DNA from: JAEUMG01 sp963805405
GTDB taxonomy: Bacteria > Pseudomonadota > Alphaproteobacteria > Rhizobiales > Aestuariivirgaceae
Assembly: GCA_963805405.1 (NCBI GenBank)
Contig: CAWDUC010000020.1
Location: 1,364,001-1,428,000, forward strand
Direction of reading: 5' to 3'
DNA length: 64,000 bases
Position 1 is the first letter of the stretch. Each line of letters begins with the position of its first letter. Positions 18,942 through 27,936 of this stretch are shown here, piece by piece. The position numbers were made by a program, and so were the translations under genes. The notes beneath the pieces are model-generated. The model was not told the DNA's origin, made no database searches, and saw only the letters and a program-made list of their open reading frames with translations.

Positions 18942-19226
18942 ATGAGCGGCACGGCAAAGGCAATCACGCATATCGACAATGAGCGCGTCATCGTCACCGA
19001 ATACAGGTTTGCGCCGGGCGCCAATACAGGGTGGCATCGGCATGGACACGACTACGTCGTCGTGCCCTTGATGGACGGAAAGCTCAAAATCGTAAGCGCC
19101 AGCGGAGAGACCTTCGCGGATATGAAGAAGGGTGCGCCCTATTTCCGCAGCGAAGGCGTCGAGCATGATGTCATCAATGCCAATGACGGCGACTACGCCT
19201 TCATCGAAATCGAAATCAAGCGATGA
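18942..19226 (+). CDS. Small cupin-domain protein
   Basis: A 94-residue single-domain cupin. Motif 1 is seen as PGANTGWHRHGHDYVVVPLMDG, with the HRHxHD-like metal-binding histidines, and motif 2 as the segment with SEGVEHDVINAN. The ATG is preceded by CCGGAGAA. It sits between ald and the 2OG-Fe oxygenase on the same strand. Small cupins of this size can be isomerases, dioxygenases or ligand sensors; no activity can be assigned. Confidence 0.75.
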   Translation: MSGTAKAITHIDNERVIVTEYRFAPGANTGWHRHGHDYVVVPLMDGKLKIVSASGETFADMKKGAPYFRSEGVEHDVINANDGDYAFIEIEIKR

Positions 19227-19278
19227 AGCGCCCGTCATCGGATTGTCGCCTGAGCGCGGAAGTTTGGGCGCAACCGCG

Positions 19279-19951
19279 ATGACACCGATTCTCAACCTAC
19301 CGGCCGATCTGCCCTCTTTCGACCGGCGCTTTGCCGTGATCGACTCGATTCTCCCGGACGCACAGTGGCAGCCGGTCAGGACAGCGATTGACACGCTCGT
19401 CGATGCGGAGCGCAGCTATCTGCCAACCCACAAGAAAGGCGGGACGGTCTCCTATGAGACCCTCCGGGCGAAGGCGCCGGCGATCGTCGCGCTTTATCGA
19501 TCGCAGGCATTCCGCGAGCTGATCTCGCAAATCACCGGTGTTGCGGTTGCGCCGACACCGCTTCACGATCAGAGTTCCTGCTCGATCCTCTTCTATGAGA
19601 AGCCGGGCGATCACATCGGCTGGCACTACGACCATAATTTCTACAAGGGCCGGCATTTCACGGTTTTGGTCCCTGTCATCAACCGCGACAGCAAAGGCGA
19701 CGGGCTGTCGGCGGCGCGGCTCAATGCCAAGCTCGGCGGCGCGGGATGTCGAGGTCTCGACGCCACCCAATCGCCTGATCGTATTCGAAGGCGCCCGCGT
19801 CCGACACAAGGTAACGCCCATCGCCGAGGGCGAGCGCCGCGTCGTCTGGAGCATGACCTATTGCGCGGATCCGCGGAATTCCGCCTGGCAGGGCATCGCC
19901 CGCAGGGTCAAGGACACGGCCTTTTTCGGGCTTAGGGCGCTGTGGACGTAG
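19279..19951 (+). CDS. 2-oxoglutarate/Fe(II)-type oxygenase, one frame break
   Basis: A protein of about 223 residues once one frame change near 19745 is bridged. The double-stranded beta-helix iron site is visible: HYDHNFYKG (HxD pair), a distal His in VRHKVTPI, and RRVVWSMTYC, whose Arg would bind 2-oxoglutarate. HIGWHYDH and RHFTVLVPVINRD fit the P4Hc/2OG-FeII_Oxy pattern. The start is the ATG at 19279, 52 bases after the cupin stop. The break sits in GGCGGCGCGGGATG and is most simply a sequencing indel. Substrate unknown; the sequence is not TauD-like, so a direct role in taurine oxygenation is not implied. Confidence 0.72.
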
Positions 19952-20044
19952 CCTAACTGGCCTCTCCGTGATCCTAATCTGGTTCTTCCATGGGGCCAGC
20001 AGTCCGACTAGGAAATCGCCAGCCAAAATCTCGAGGAACCCGCC

Positions 20045-21812
20045 ATGCCGAAAATGTCCGCCTCCGAAGCCTTTGTCGAAACCCTGGTCGCCTATGGCGT
20101 CAAGGACGTGTTCGGCATCGTCGGCTCCGCCTACATGGACGCCCTCGACCTCTTCCCGACGGCGGGCATCCGCTTCATCCCGACCGCCCATGAACAAGGC
20201 GCCGGCCACATGGCGGACGGCTATTCGCGCGTCTCCGGCCGCCACGGCGTCTGCATCGCCCAGAACGGCCCCGGCATCACCAATTTCGTGACCTCGACGG
20301 CGGCCGCCTATTGGGCGCATTCGCCGGTGGTCGTGATCACACCGGAGACCGGCTCCGGCACCATCGGCCTCGGCGGCTTCCAGGAGACCGAGCAGCTGCC
20401 GATCTTCTCCAAGATCACCAAGTACCAGGCGCATGTCTCCAAGCATCCGCGCATGGCGGAATCTGACGTCACGCTGCTTCGACATGGCGATGAGCGAGCG
20501 CGGACCGACCCAGCTCAACATTCCGCGCGACAATTTCTATGGCGAGGCCGATTACGAGATCGCCAAGCCCCGCAATATCGGCCGCGGCCCCGGTTCCGAA
20601 GACAGCCTCGATGAGGCAGCCGACCTCCTCGCCAAGGCGAAGTTCCCGGTCATCGTGTCGGGCGGCGGCGTCATCTTCTCGGACGGCGTCAAGGAATGCC
20701 GTGGCGCTCGCCGAGCAGCTGCAGGCGCCGGTCGTCAACTCCTACCTGCACAATGATCAGCTTCCCCGCCGAGCCATCCCTTGTGGTGCCGGACCGCTCG
20801 GCTACCAGGGCTCCAAGGCGGCATGAAGCTGATCGAGCAGGCCGACGTGGTACTGGCGCTCGGCACCCGGCTCGGGCCCTTCGGCACGCTGCCCCAGCAC
20901 GGCCTCGACTACTGGCCGAAGAACGCCAAGATCATCCAGGTCGACACCGACCACCGCATGCTCGGCCTCGTCAAGCAGATTTCGGTCGGCATCGTCGGCG
21001 ATGCCAGGGAAGCCGCCAAGGCGCTCTCCTATCGCCTTGCCAACCGCAAGCTCGCCTGCGTCCGCCAATGCCGATGAGCGCAAGAAGCGCATCAAGGCCG
21101 AAAAGGACGCCTGGGAGGCGGAACTCGTCCGACTGGTCGCATGAAAAGGATGCCTGGTCGCTCGAGATCGCCAAGGGCTCGCCCTTCATGCATCCCCGCC
21201 AGATGCTGCGCGAACTGGAAAAGGCCATGCCGAAAAATGCGATGGTCTCGACCGATATCGGCAACATCTGCTCGGTGTCGAACTCCTATTTGCGCTTCGA
21301 GCAAGCCCAATTCAATGTTCGCGGCCATGAGCTTCGGCAATTGCGGCTATGCCTTTCCCTCGATCATCGGCGCCAAGGTGGCCGCGCCCGACCGGCCGGC
21401 GGTCGCCTATGTCGGCGACGGCGCCTGGGGCATGAGCTTCAATGAAATCCTCACCTGCGTGCGCGAGAAAATCCCCGTCACGGCGGTTGTCTTCCACAAC
21501 AAGCAGTGGGGCGCGGAGAAGAAGAACCAGGTCGATTTCTACGATACCCGCTTCTTGGGCGTGAATCTCAAGAACCCGAGCTGGGCCGACATCGCCCGCT
21601 CCATGGGCGCCGAGGGCGTGACGGTCGACGATCTCGGCGGCGTCGGCGAAGCACTGGACAAGGCCTGCGATGCCCAGAAGAAGGGCAAGACGACCATCAT
21701 CGAAGTCATGGTCACGCAGGAACTGGGCGATCCGTTCCGCCGCGATGCGCTGAAATATCCGCAGCGGGTGCTGGACAAGTACAAGGCGACCAACGTCAAC
21801 GCGCCGGCCTGA
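20045..21812 (+). CDS. xsc: Sulfoacetaldehyde acetyltransferase (Xsc), frame broken many times
   Basis: A TPP-dependent enzyme that converts sulfoacetaldehyde and phosphate to acetyl phosphate and sulfite, the desulfonating step of taurine and other C2-sulfonate catabolism. The family start EAFVETLVAYGVKDVFGIVGSA, then HEQGAGHMADGYSR, AQNGPGITNFVTS, GPTQLNIPRDNFYG, LGTRLGPFGTLPQHGLDYWP, STDIGN, MSFGNCGYAFP, the TPP motif GDGAWGMS with VVFHNKQWGAEKKNQVDF, and ELGDPFRRDAL at the end are all present, about 590 residues in total. Frame changes fall near 20465, 20690, 20755-20800 (three), 20823, 21070, 21130 and 21320. The product is recognisable throughout, so sequencing error is likelier than decay. 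A GAGGA site precedes the ATG. Confidence 0.88.
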
Positions 21813-21834
21813 GCACGGTCAGCGCCCTATTCGT

Positions 21835-22840
21835 TCAAGGCGCAAATGTCGTTGAGTCGATCTCGATCGGAATGATATGCGCCCGAATCGTGCATGGCGA
21901 TAGTTGGGCCGGTTGAGCGTGTCGAGTTTCAGCACAACACCGTTTACTTCCGCTGTATAGCGTATGGTCGCGCCGAGGATGTGGACGGAGTGATCCTCGC
22001 TTCGGCGCGATGAAGGCCGGGTGCTACCTTGCCATTGGCAAAGCCAATGACCTGGGGATGGATTGCCCAAGCGGCCTCCGGCCTTAAGCGGAAAACCCGC
22101 TCGACGGCATCAGGCTCGAGGATGTTGAAGTCGCCGATGAAGCGCGCGACAGAGAGGTTTGCTGGGCGATTATAGATTTGGGCAGGCGTGCCGACTTGCG
22201 AGAAGCGGCCTGCCTGCATCACGGCGATGCGATCTCCCAAGAAGCAGCGCCTCTTCCTGGTCATGGGTGACGAACATCGCCGTAAAACCCACTTCGCGCT
22301 GCAGTCGCTTCAATTCCTCGCGCAGACGCTTGCGGATTTGCGCATCGAGCGCGGACAAGGGCTCATCGAGCAAGAGGAGTTTCGGCTCCAGCACCAGCGC
22401 GCGGGCCAGGGCGACACGTTGTTTCTGGCCGCCGGAGAGCGCATGCGGACGCGCCTTGGCGCGAGGCTCAAGCCCCATCAGCGCTATCATCCCTGCAACT
22501 TTCTTCGCGATCACCGCCGCATGGAGCTTCTGTTGCTCAAGCCCGAAGGCGAGATTCTGTCCGCTACTGTCATGTTGGGAAACAGCGCGTAGTGCTGGAA
22601 CACCATTCCAATGCCGCGATGCTTCGATTCAAGCCCGGAGACATCCTTGCCGTCGATGGCGATAGTCCCCTGATCCTGCCGGGTAAGTCCGGCGACGGCA
22701 CGCAATAGCGTGGTCTTGCCGCAGCCCGACGGACCGACCAGCACGCAAATGCTGCCCTGCTCGATATCGAGGTCGATACCATCGAAAACTGGCGTTTCGC
22801 CAAACCGCTTGGCCAGGTTACGTATCTCAACGAAGCTCAT
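21835..22840 (-). CDS. ABC importer ATP-binding protein (PotA/FbpC-like), frame broken
   Basis: The ATPase of a four-gene importer, about 335 residues. Walker A is GPSGCGKTT; then MVFQHYALFPNMTV (Q-loop), LSGGQKQRVALARAL (signature), LLLLDEPLSALD (Walker B) and VTHDQEEALLL (H-loop), followed by a TOBE-like C-terminus with HILGATIRYTAEVNG. Frame changes are needed near 22555, 22245, about 22010 and 21860. The ATG at 22840 overlaps the upstream permease stop (ATGA). It energises uptake through the two adjacent permeases and converges on xsc. Confidence 0.8.
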
Positions 22841-23628
22841 GGGGCACTCGGACGTGTGGTGATCCAGATCACGATCGACGTCGCGACCAGCACGACGGCG
22901 AAATAGGCGGTAATCACAGTGCTGATCAGACGACCGCTGCCGCCCTGGAGCACGCCAATGAAAATCTGCAAGGTCGGAAAGTGACCGCCGACCAATAGAT
23001 TGGCATAGACGAAATCGCTGATGGCTAGCGTGAAGTTCATCACAAGCCCGACGATCAAGCCCTGGGTGATGCAGGGGAGAACGATCCGCCGCATGATCGA
23101 AAGATCGCTGGCGCCGACGAGACGACCCGCCTCGAAAATATCGCCGAGATGAATGGCGCGCAGATTGTTCTTGATCGGGATGTAATAAAACGAAGCTGCC
23201 AACGGGACATAACCGAAGATCAGCACCCAGGGAGTTCCGTTCAGCACGATGCCGTAATTGCCGGAATAGATCCGGAGCAACCCCAAAGCGAGGACAATCC
23301 CCGGCACCGCATAAGGCAGGATCACAAGGCCGGCCAACCAGCGGTCGAGCAGCGGGAAGTAACAATGCGCAACGAGGATGGCCGGCACGCAGACAAGCGG
23401 CGTGACAATGATCGATCCAATAGCGATCACCAGGGAATTGCCGAGCGCTGACATGAAGCGGGGATCGGCGAAGAGCTTCGCCCAATAGGTTGCAGTGTAA
23501 TCCACCGGCAGGACCGTCCCCGCCCATTCGGTGGCGATGCTGTTGAGCGCCACGGCAACGATCGGCAGAAGCTGCAGGAAAATGACCAGCCCAATCCACG
23601 ACCAGTCCCTCCATGAGCGATCAAGCAT
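22837..23628 (-). CDS. ABC importer permease, second subunit
   Basis: A 263-residue inner-membrane permease with about six transmembrane segments, of the BPD_transp_1 type in the iron/spermidine/phosphonate class (PotC/PhnV-like). The EAA loop that docks the ATPase is seen as EAGRLVGASDLSIMRRIVLP. It overlaps the first permease gene by 8 bases and the ATPase gene by 4. Frame intact. Confidence 0.82.
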   Translation of the reverse strand: MLDRSWRDWSWIGLVIFLQLLPIVAVALNSIATEWAGTVLPVDYTATYWAKLFADPRFMSALGNSLVIAIGSIIVTPLVCVPAILVAHCYFPLLDRWLAGLVILPYAVPGIVLALGLLRIYSGNYGIVLNGTPWVLIFGYVPLAASFYYIPIKNNLRAIHLGDIFEAGRLVGASDLSIMRRIVLPCITQGLIVGLVMNFTLAISDFVYANLLVGGHFPTLQIFIGVLQGGSGRLISTVITAYFAVVLVATSIVIWITTRPSAP

Positions 23629-24463
23629 TGGACGCCTTGGGCTTGATGACGAATTGTTCAGCCATGATCAGCACCGCGAGGCAGATGACCAGCAACATCG
23701 CGAGCGCATCGGCGAGATTGGGATCGGAGAACACATCGCCAGCGGTGAGTTCGCCGATGCGGATCGTGACGAGATTGGCGCTGCCTCCGACCAGCGCCCA
23801 GGCGGTCGCATAAGTGCCCATGGCATTGGCGAATAGCATGATGAATACGCTGATGAGACTTGGCGCGAGGATCGGCAGGCCGATGCGGCGCCAGAACACA
23901 AAGCCTCCCGCGCCCATCAGATGGGCCGCTTCGCGTACTTCGCGCGTTATCGCGCCAAGCCCTGGAAAAATCAGCAGGATACCAAGCAAGACCTGGAAAT
24001 AGGAATAGACGATGACAAGGCCGCTACTCGAATAGATATTGAAGTCCTTGAGGATTCCGGCGCGCGCCAGAAGCAGCGTGAATGAACCGCTGACCCCCAT
24101 CAGGATGACGAATGCGAAGGCGAGCGGGAAGCCGGTAAAGTTGGCACCGATATTCGAGCAGATCAGCACGAACTGCTGGATGCGTCCCGGCAATCGCTGG
24201 AGGACCACCGCGATCGGCAGCGCGAGGACAAGTCCGATGGCCGCCGTTGCAAGGGAAATCGCAAAGCTTGCCTTGAACGCATTGAGGTAAAAGCGGCTTC
24301 CGAGAATTTCGCGGTAATTTCCGAGCGACAGCACGCCGCCACTGAACAGGCTGTTTCCAGTAACAGCCAGCAGCGGCAATATCTCAAAGAGGAAGACTAC
24401 GAGCAGGAAAGGCAGGGCGCAGGCCCACGCTGCCCAGCGACTTTTCTTACCAATCTCGATCAT
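23621..24463 (-). CDS. ABC importer permease, first subunit
   Basis: A 280-residue inner-membrane permease with about six transmembrane helices, of the PotB/PhnU-like BPD_transp_1 type. The ATPase-docking EAA-like loop is REAAHLMGAGGFVFWRRIGLP. It is 67 bases downstream of the solute-binding gene, from which it is separated by a strong hairpin, and overlaps the next permease by 8 bases. Frame intact. Confidence 0.82.
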   Translation of the reverse strand: MIEIGKKSRWAAWACALPFLLVVFLFEILPLLAVTGNSLFSGGVLSLGNYREILGSRFYLNAFKASFAISLATAAIGLVLALPIAVVLQRLPGRIQQFVLICSNIGANFTGFPLAFAFVILMGVSGSFTLLLARAGILKDFNIYSSSGLVIVYSYFQVLLGILLIFPGLGAITREVREAAHLMGAGGFVFWRRIGLPILAPSLISVFIMLFANAMGTYATAWALVGGSANLVTIRIGELTAGDVFSDPNLADALAMLLVICLAVLIMAEQFVIKPKASNA

Positions 24464-24487
24464 CGTTCGGGTCTTGTGGGTGACGAT

Positions 24488-24517
24488 CAGGCCGCACCGA
24501 AGGTGCGATGCGGCCTG
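24488..24517 (-). terminator. Hairpin between binding-protein and permease genes
   Basis: CAGGCCGCA and TGCGGCCTG form a perfect 9-base stem, extended inward by CACC/GGTG. There is no T-run, so it is better seen as an attenuating or transcript-stabilising hairpin that keeps binding-protein mRNA more abundant than permease mRNA, as is common in ABC operons. Confidence 0.55.
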
Positions 24518-24530
24518 AACCGAGACAGTC

Positions 24531-25586
24531 TTACATCTTCGACATGACTTGTTCTTGCCACATCTTGGAGAGCTGCTTGGCCGAGTCCATCCAGAGCGTG
24601 GCGTTCACCGGGCGCGCCTTGGCATATTGCTCTTTCGGGAGCACGTTGCTGGCGACTTCCGGCGGCAGGGTAATGTAGTCAATCAGGATCGGACGGGCGA
24701 AGCCCTTGGCGAAATTGATCTGGCCCTCATCGCTGAAGACAAATTCGCGAGTCAGCTTGGCGATGTTCGGCCGGGTCGTATAGGCATTGATCGTGGTCGT
24801 ATAGCCGCTTATCACGGAACCATCGGCCGGGATGACAACATCCCAATTGTCCTTGCCGACGCTATTGCGATAGGCGAGCGCATTGAAATCCCAGATAATG
24901 CCGACTTCGATCTCGCCCTTCTCCATGTTGGCCGGGTTGGACGAGATGGTGAGGAGGCGCTTCTGTTCGGCGAGCTTGGCGAACAGGTCCATGGCGGGCT
25001 GGAGATTTTCTTCGCCGCCACCGCCGGCGATCGCCGCGGCAAGTACCAGCGCATTGGACTGCGCCGCCTTGCCGACGTCCCCGACGGCTACCTTGTAATT
25101 GCCATTGACGAGATCGGCGAAAGTCTTGGGCGGGTTCTGCACTTTCTTCGAGATAAGGAAGGCGATGGTGCCTGTATAGCCGAGGGCCCAATGGCCATCC
25201 GCGTCCTTTGCCCAGGCCGGGATCTTGTCCCAGTTGGTGGTCTTGTAAGGCTGGCTCAGGCCCTTGGCGACGGCAATGGGGCCGAACTCAAGGCCGACTT
25301 CGCCGATGTCGGCGCTTGGATTGGATTTCTCGGCGTCGAACTTGGCAAGTTCCTCGGCGCTGCTCATGTCGGTGTCGGTATGGGTGACGCCATATTTTGC
25401 AGTAATGCCCTTCCACTGGTCGCCCCAATTGGCCCAGTCGTCGGGACAGCCCAGGCTTACGACGGTGCCTTCCTTGCGGGCGGCGGCCATCATTTCCTCC
25501 AATGACTGGCTGAAGGCCGGCACGTGGCAGGCAATGAAGGCGGTCATGGCCAGACCGGCCATTGTGGTTCTACGGGTGAGTCTCAT
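24531..25586 (-). CDS. ABC importer periplasmic solute-binding protein
   Basis: A 351-residue exported binding protein with a signal peptide over residues 1-26 (MRLTRRTTMAG, then a hydrophobic stretch to FSQS). The mature chain starts with LEEMMAAARKEGTVVSLGCPDDW, typical of the iron/thiamine/2-aminoethylphosphonate binding class (COG1840-like fold), and includes YTGTIAFLISKK and EVGIIWDFNALAYRN in the hinge and ligand region. The ATG at 25586 is preceded by AGAGGA; upstream extension of the frame is not credible. The ligand is unknown. Lying between xsc and amt, an aminoethyl-sulfonate or -phosphonate is an attractive guess, as the two are near isosteres. Confidence 0.78.
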   Translation of the reverse strand: MRLTRRTTMAGLAMTAFIACHVPAFSQSLEEMMAAARKEGTVVSLGCPDDWANWGDQWKGITAKYGVTHTDTDMSSAEELAKFDAEKSNPSADIGEVGLEFGPIAVAKGLSQPYKTTNWDKIPAWAKDADGHWALGYTGTIAFLISKKVQNPPKTFADLVNGNYKVAVGDVGKAAQSNALVLAAAIAGGGGEENLQPAMDLFAKLAEQKRLLTISSNPANMEKGEIEVGIIWDFNALAYRNSVGKDNWDVVIPADGSVISGYTTTINAYTTRPNIAKLTREFVFSDEGQINFAKGFARPILIDYITLPPEVASNVLPKEQYAKARPVNATLWMDSAKQLSKMWQEQVMSKM

Positions 25587-25755
25587 GGGCTGTCCTCTGC
25601 TGGATTGATTGCCGAGCGAGGTTAGTCGGCGGCCCATGTTGCAATGACATGTAGGTTTGGTGACGATTCCAGATGATGACGGGTCTTTCCGACACCTCGC
25701 CTGAGGACAAGTCAGCCCGTCGCCTTGACTTTCCTCTTTTGTCATAGTTTCCTGA

Positions 25756-25773
25756 GGGCAATTAAAATTGCCC
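25756..25773. promoter_or_regulatory. Perfect 18-base inverted repeat upstream of amt
   Basis: GGGCAATTAAAATTGCCC has two perfect 8-base arms around an AA spacer, 65 bases before the amt start in the divergent gap between the ABC importer and amt. It could control either gene as a dimeric-repressor operator. No T-run follows, so it is not an obvious terminator. Regulator unknown. Confidence 0.55.
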
Positions 25774-25838
25774 TGCATTTAACAATTCGACGGGACGGTG
25801 CGCGGGGTCAAAAACGTCTCGAAACTGGGGGAAACTGC

Positions 25839-27233
25839 ATGGGCGACAATCTAAGTGCGCTTACGGTCATCTTCACCGAGTTCTACTACTGGGTGACGAT
25901 CGTCATGATGTTCTTGATCCATATCGGCTTCTGTCTGTACGAAGTCGGCGTCTCGAGACGGCGCAATCACCTGAAAACCCTCATGAAAAACGTGATGGCG
26001 ATCCCACTCGTCACAGTCACATTCTATTTCTTTGGGTGGTGGATCTATTTCGCTTTCCCGAATGGACCGGGTTTCACGGGAGGCATGACGGCGGCCGGAT
26101 GGGCTACGCCCTGGAGCCCGCTGATGGCTACCCACCTCTCCGGCCCGACGCCCGATGGCGGGGTCGACGCAGCCATGGCGGCCTATTGGCACCGGTTGAA
26201 CGGCGTCTTCTGGGGTGCATTCCTCCTCTTCTCGATTACCACCGCCTCGATCATTTCCGGTGCGATCATCGAACGCGTCCGGTCGGGAGCCTTCTGGATC
26301 ATCGCCGTGCTGATCGGCTCGGTCATGTGGATCCTCGATGCCTCGTGGGGCTGGCACCCGCTCGGCTGGATGGTGAAGCTCCTGGGCTATCACGATGCCT
26401 ATGCATCAGGCGTGGTGCATGCGATCGCCGGCGGCGCTGCGCTTGCGGCAATCATCGTGCTCGGCCCGAGGCTCGGCAAGTTCCGGCCTGATGGAACGCC
26501 GCGCGATATCCCGCCGCACAATACGTGGCTCGTCTGTATCGGGTTCATGATGATCTACACAGGATTTTGGGGCTTCTACGCGGCCTGCAACATCCCGATC
26601 ATCAATCCGGCGGCGATCGCGGGGCAGATTACGGGCGACACCTGGACTGCAACCAACATCTATCTCGCACCGACGACGCTATCTGCGATCACCTTCAACT
26701 TCCTGATGTCGCTGTCGGGCGGCATGATGGCCGGCTACATCTTCTCCAAGGGCGACCCCTTCTGGACGTTCTCGGCGGGGCTGTGCGGCATCATCGCGGC
26801 TTCGGCCGGCAATGATCTCTATCATCCGATCCAGGCCATGCTGATCGGTGCGATCGTGCCGTTCATTGCCTATAAGCTGCACAATTATGTCGAGCGCCGT
26901 TTCAAGCTCGATGACGCGGTAGGCGCCGTGGCCGTGCATGGCTATGGCGGCTTCCTCGGCGTCGTGGTCGCGGGCTTCATGCTGTGGGGACAACCGTCCT
27001 CGCCTTATGAAGGCTTCGCTACGATCTCGCCTTGGGGCAATTTCATCGGCGCCTGCATCATGGTCGCTCTCGGCTTTATCCCGACCTATATCGTGGCAAA
27101 GATCCTTAGCGGCGCGAACCTGCTGCGGGTTCCCAACAAGGTCGAGCTGGAAGGAATGGATTTCGCCAATAACCAGGCTTTCGAGGCCGCCGTCCGCGAA
27201 GTGGCGGCTGCCGAGCGGGCCATGGTGAAGTAA
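25839..27233 (+). CDS. amt: Ammonium transporter, Amt family
   Basis: A 464-residue polytopic protein with about eleven hydrophobic segments, of the Amt/Mep/Rh family that conducts ammonium. The GAIIERVRSGAFW segment (Amt helix with conserved E-R), WGWHPLGW, VHAIAGGAALAAI (first pore His) and VGAVAVHGYGGFLGV (second pore His) are all present. The N-terminus starts directly in a helix without the cleavable signal seen in AmtB. The ATG at 25839 follows GGGGGAA. It is not linked to glnK, unlike the usual glnK-amtB pair, but is followed by a 72-residue membrane protein. With Xsc and Ald upstream it may export ammonium freed from aminosulfonates. Confidence 0.9.
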   Translation: MGDNLSALTVIFTEFYYWVTIVMMFLIHIGFCLYEVGVSRRRNHLKTLMKNVMAIPLVTVTFYFFGWWIYFAFPNGPGFTGGMTAAGWATPWSPLMATHLSGPTPDGGVDAAMAAYWHRLNGVFWGAFLLFSITTASIISGAIIERVRSGAFWIIAVLIGSVMWILDASWGWHPLGWMVKLLGYHDAYASGVVHAIAGGAALAAIIVLGPRLGKFRPDGTPRDIPPHNTWLVCIGFMMIYTGFWGFYAACNIPIINPAAIAGQITGDTWTATNIYLAPTTLSAITFNFLMSLSGGMMAGYIFSKGDPFWTFSAGLCGIIAASAGNDLYHPIQAMLIGAIVPFIAYKLHNYVERRFKLDDAVGAVAVHGYGGFLGVVVAGFMLWGQPSSPYEGFATISPWGNFIGACIMVALGFIPTYIVAKILSGANLLRVPNKVELEGMDFANNQAFEAAVREVAAAERAMVK

Positions 27234-27259
27234 GCGACAGCGCAGAGAGGAAAATCACC

Positions 27260-27478
27260 ATGTCAACCAATGGAATGACCAGCTGGGCTGTCGACTTGAA
27301 GGATATCGGCGCGATCTATCCGTTCCAGGGAACGGAAGTCCTGCTCGTCATTGTCGGTCTCGCCTTCTGGATTATCTGGCACGTCGTGCAGATGCGGCAT
27401 GAAAATGCGGAAATCGAGAGCGACATGAAGGCCGATAAACGCGGCGAAGAGGCCAAGAAACTCATCGACAATTACTGA
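27260..27478 (+). CDS. 72-residue single-helix membrane protein, Amt-linked
   Basis: A small protein with one strong transmembrane segment (about residues 25-43, EVLLVIVGLAFWIIWHVVQ) and a charged C-terminal tail rich in Glu, Lys and Asp (RHENAEIESDMKADKRGEEAKK) that could form an amphipathic helix. It is 26 bases downstream of amt with AGAGAGGAAAA before its ATG, so the two are surely co-transcribed. I recognise no named family. A role as an accessory or regulatory subunit of Amt is inference from position and size only. Confidence 0.75.
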   Translation: MSTNGMTSWAVDLKDIGAIYPFQGTEVLLVIVGLAFWIIWHVVQMRHENAEIESDMKADKRGEEAKKLIDNY

Positions 27479-27495
27479 CGAACGCACGCTTAAGG

Positions 27496-27527
27496 CTCCC
27501 TCTCCGCGATCATAACCGGAGGGGGAG
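27496..27527 (+). terminator. Hairpin after the amt operon
   Basis: CTCCCTCTCCG and CGGAGGGGGAG pair over 11 bases with one G-T wobble and a 10-base loop. It lies 18 bases after the small-protein stop. A T-rich stretch follows only loosely, so it is a probable rather than certain terminator. Its composition resembles common rhizobial intergenic palindromes. Confidence 0.55.
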
Positions 27528-27936
27528 AATTCGTTTTGAAGGGTGTGTTCGGCCGAATCGCACCGAAATTGCCGCCCAATTGGTGTTTCGGCGCTGTTTT
27601 GCGGTGTTCAGGCCTTGATAAGACGGCCGCACGCAAGAGTGGGCATGCCAAATTCTCGCCACGTAATCCGTCACAAAGGCCTTGAATCAATTAACCATTC
27701 CGCCGGGACATGACTATGTCACGACAAAGTAAGGAAATTCTAGGCTTTGCCTCATGGTCCTCATCACCTATACCCCATTGTGAGCGGGATCTTTTCCAGA
27801 CCAGAATTCCTTATTGATGCCTGACGTTCGCCATAATCCGGCGCAGGTATTAGGGTTTGCTTAACTTAGATGAACGCGGTCCCATGTTGGGCTCGCGGGG
27901 ACCGTGCGGGACGGGCGGCAGAGAGGGAGACAAGGC
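27528..27936. other. Intergenic region before the TAXI gene
   Basis: About 400 bases with no credible gene on either strand and no tRNA-like fold that I can see. It is more AT-rich than its surroundings from 27690 on and presumably holds the promoter for the TAXI operon. GGGAG lies at the 3' end as ribosome-binding site for the ATG at 27937. Confidence 0.5.

Noticed and set aside
20045..21812. Programmed frameshifting or recoding as the cause of the many breaks
   Set aside because: Breaks occur in unrelated genes at variable positions, include both insertions and deletions, and lack slippery heptamers or a P-site codon that could re-pair after the shift. Up to nine per gene is not plausible for recoding.
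27528..27936. Possible small RNA or tRNA in the AT-richer gap
   Set aside because: No cloverleaf, T-loop consensus or strong conserved fold could be found by eye; only a promoter role is supported.
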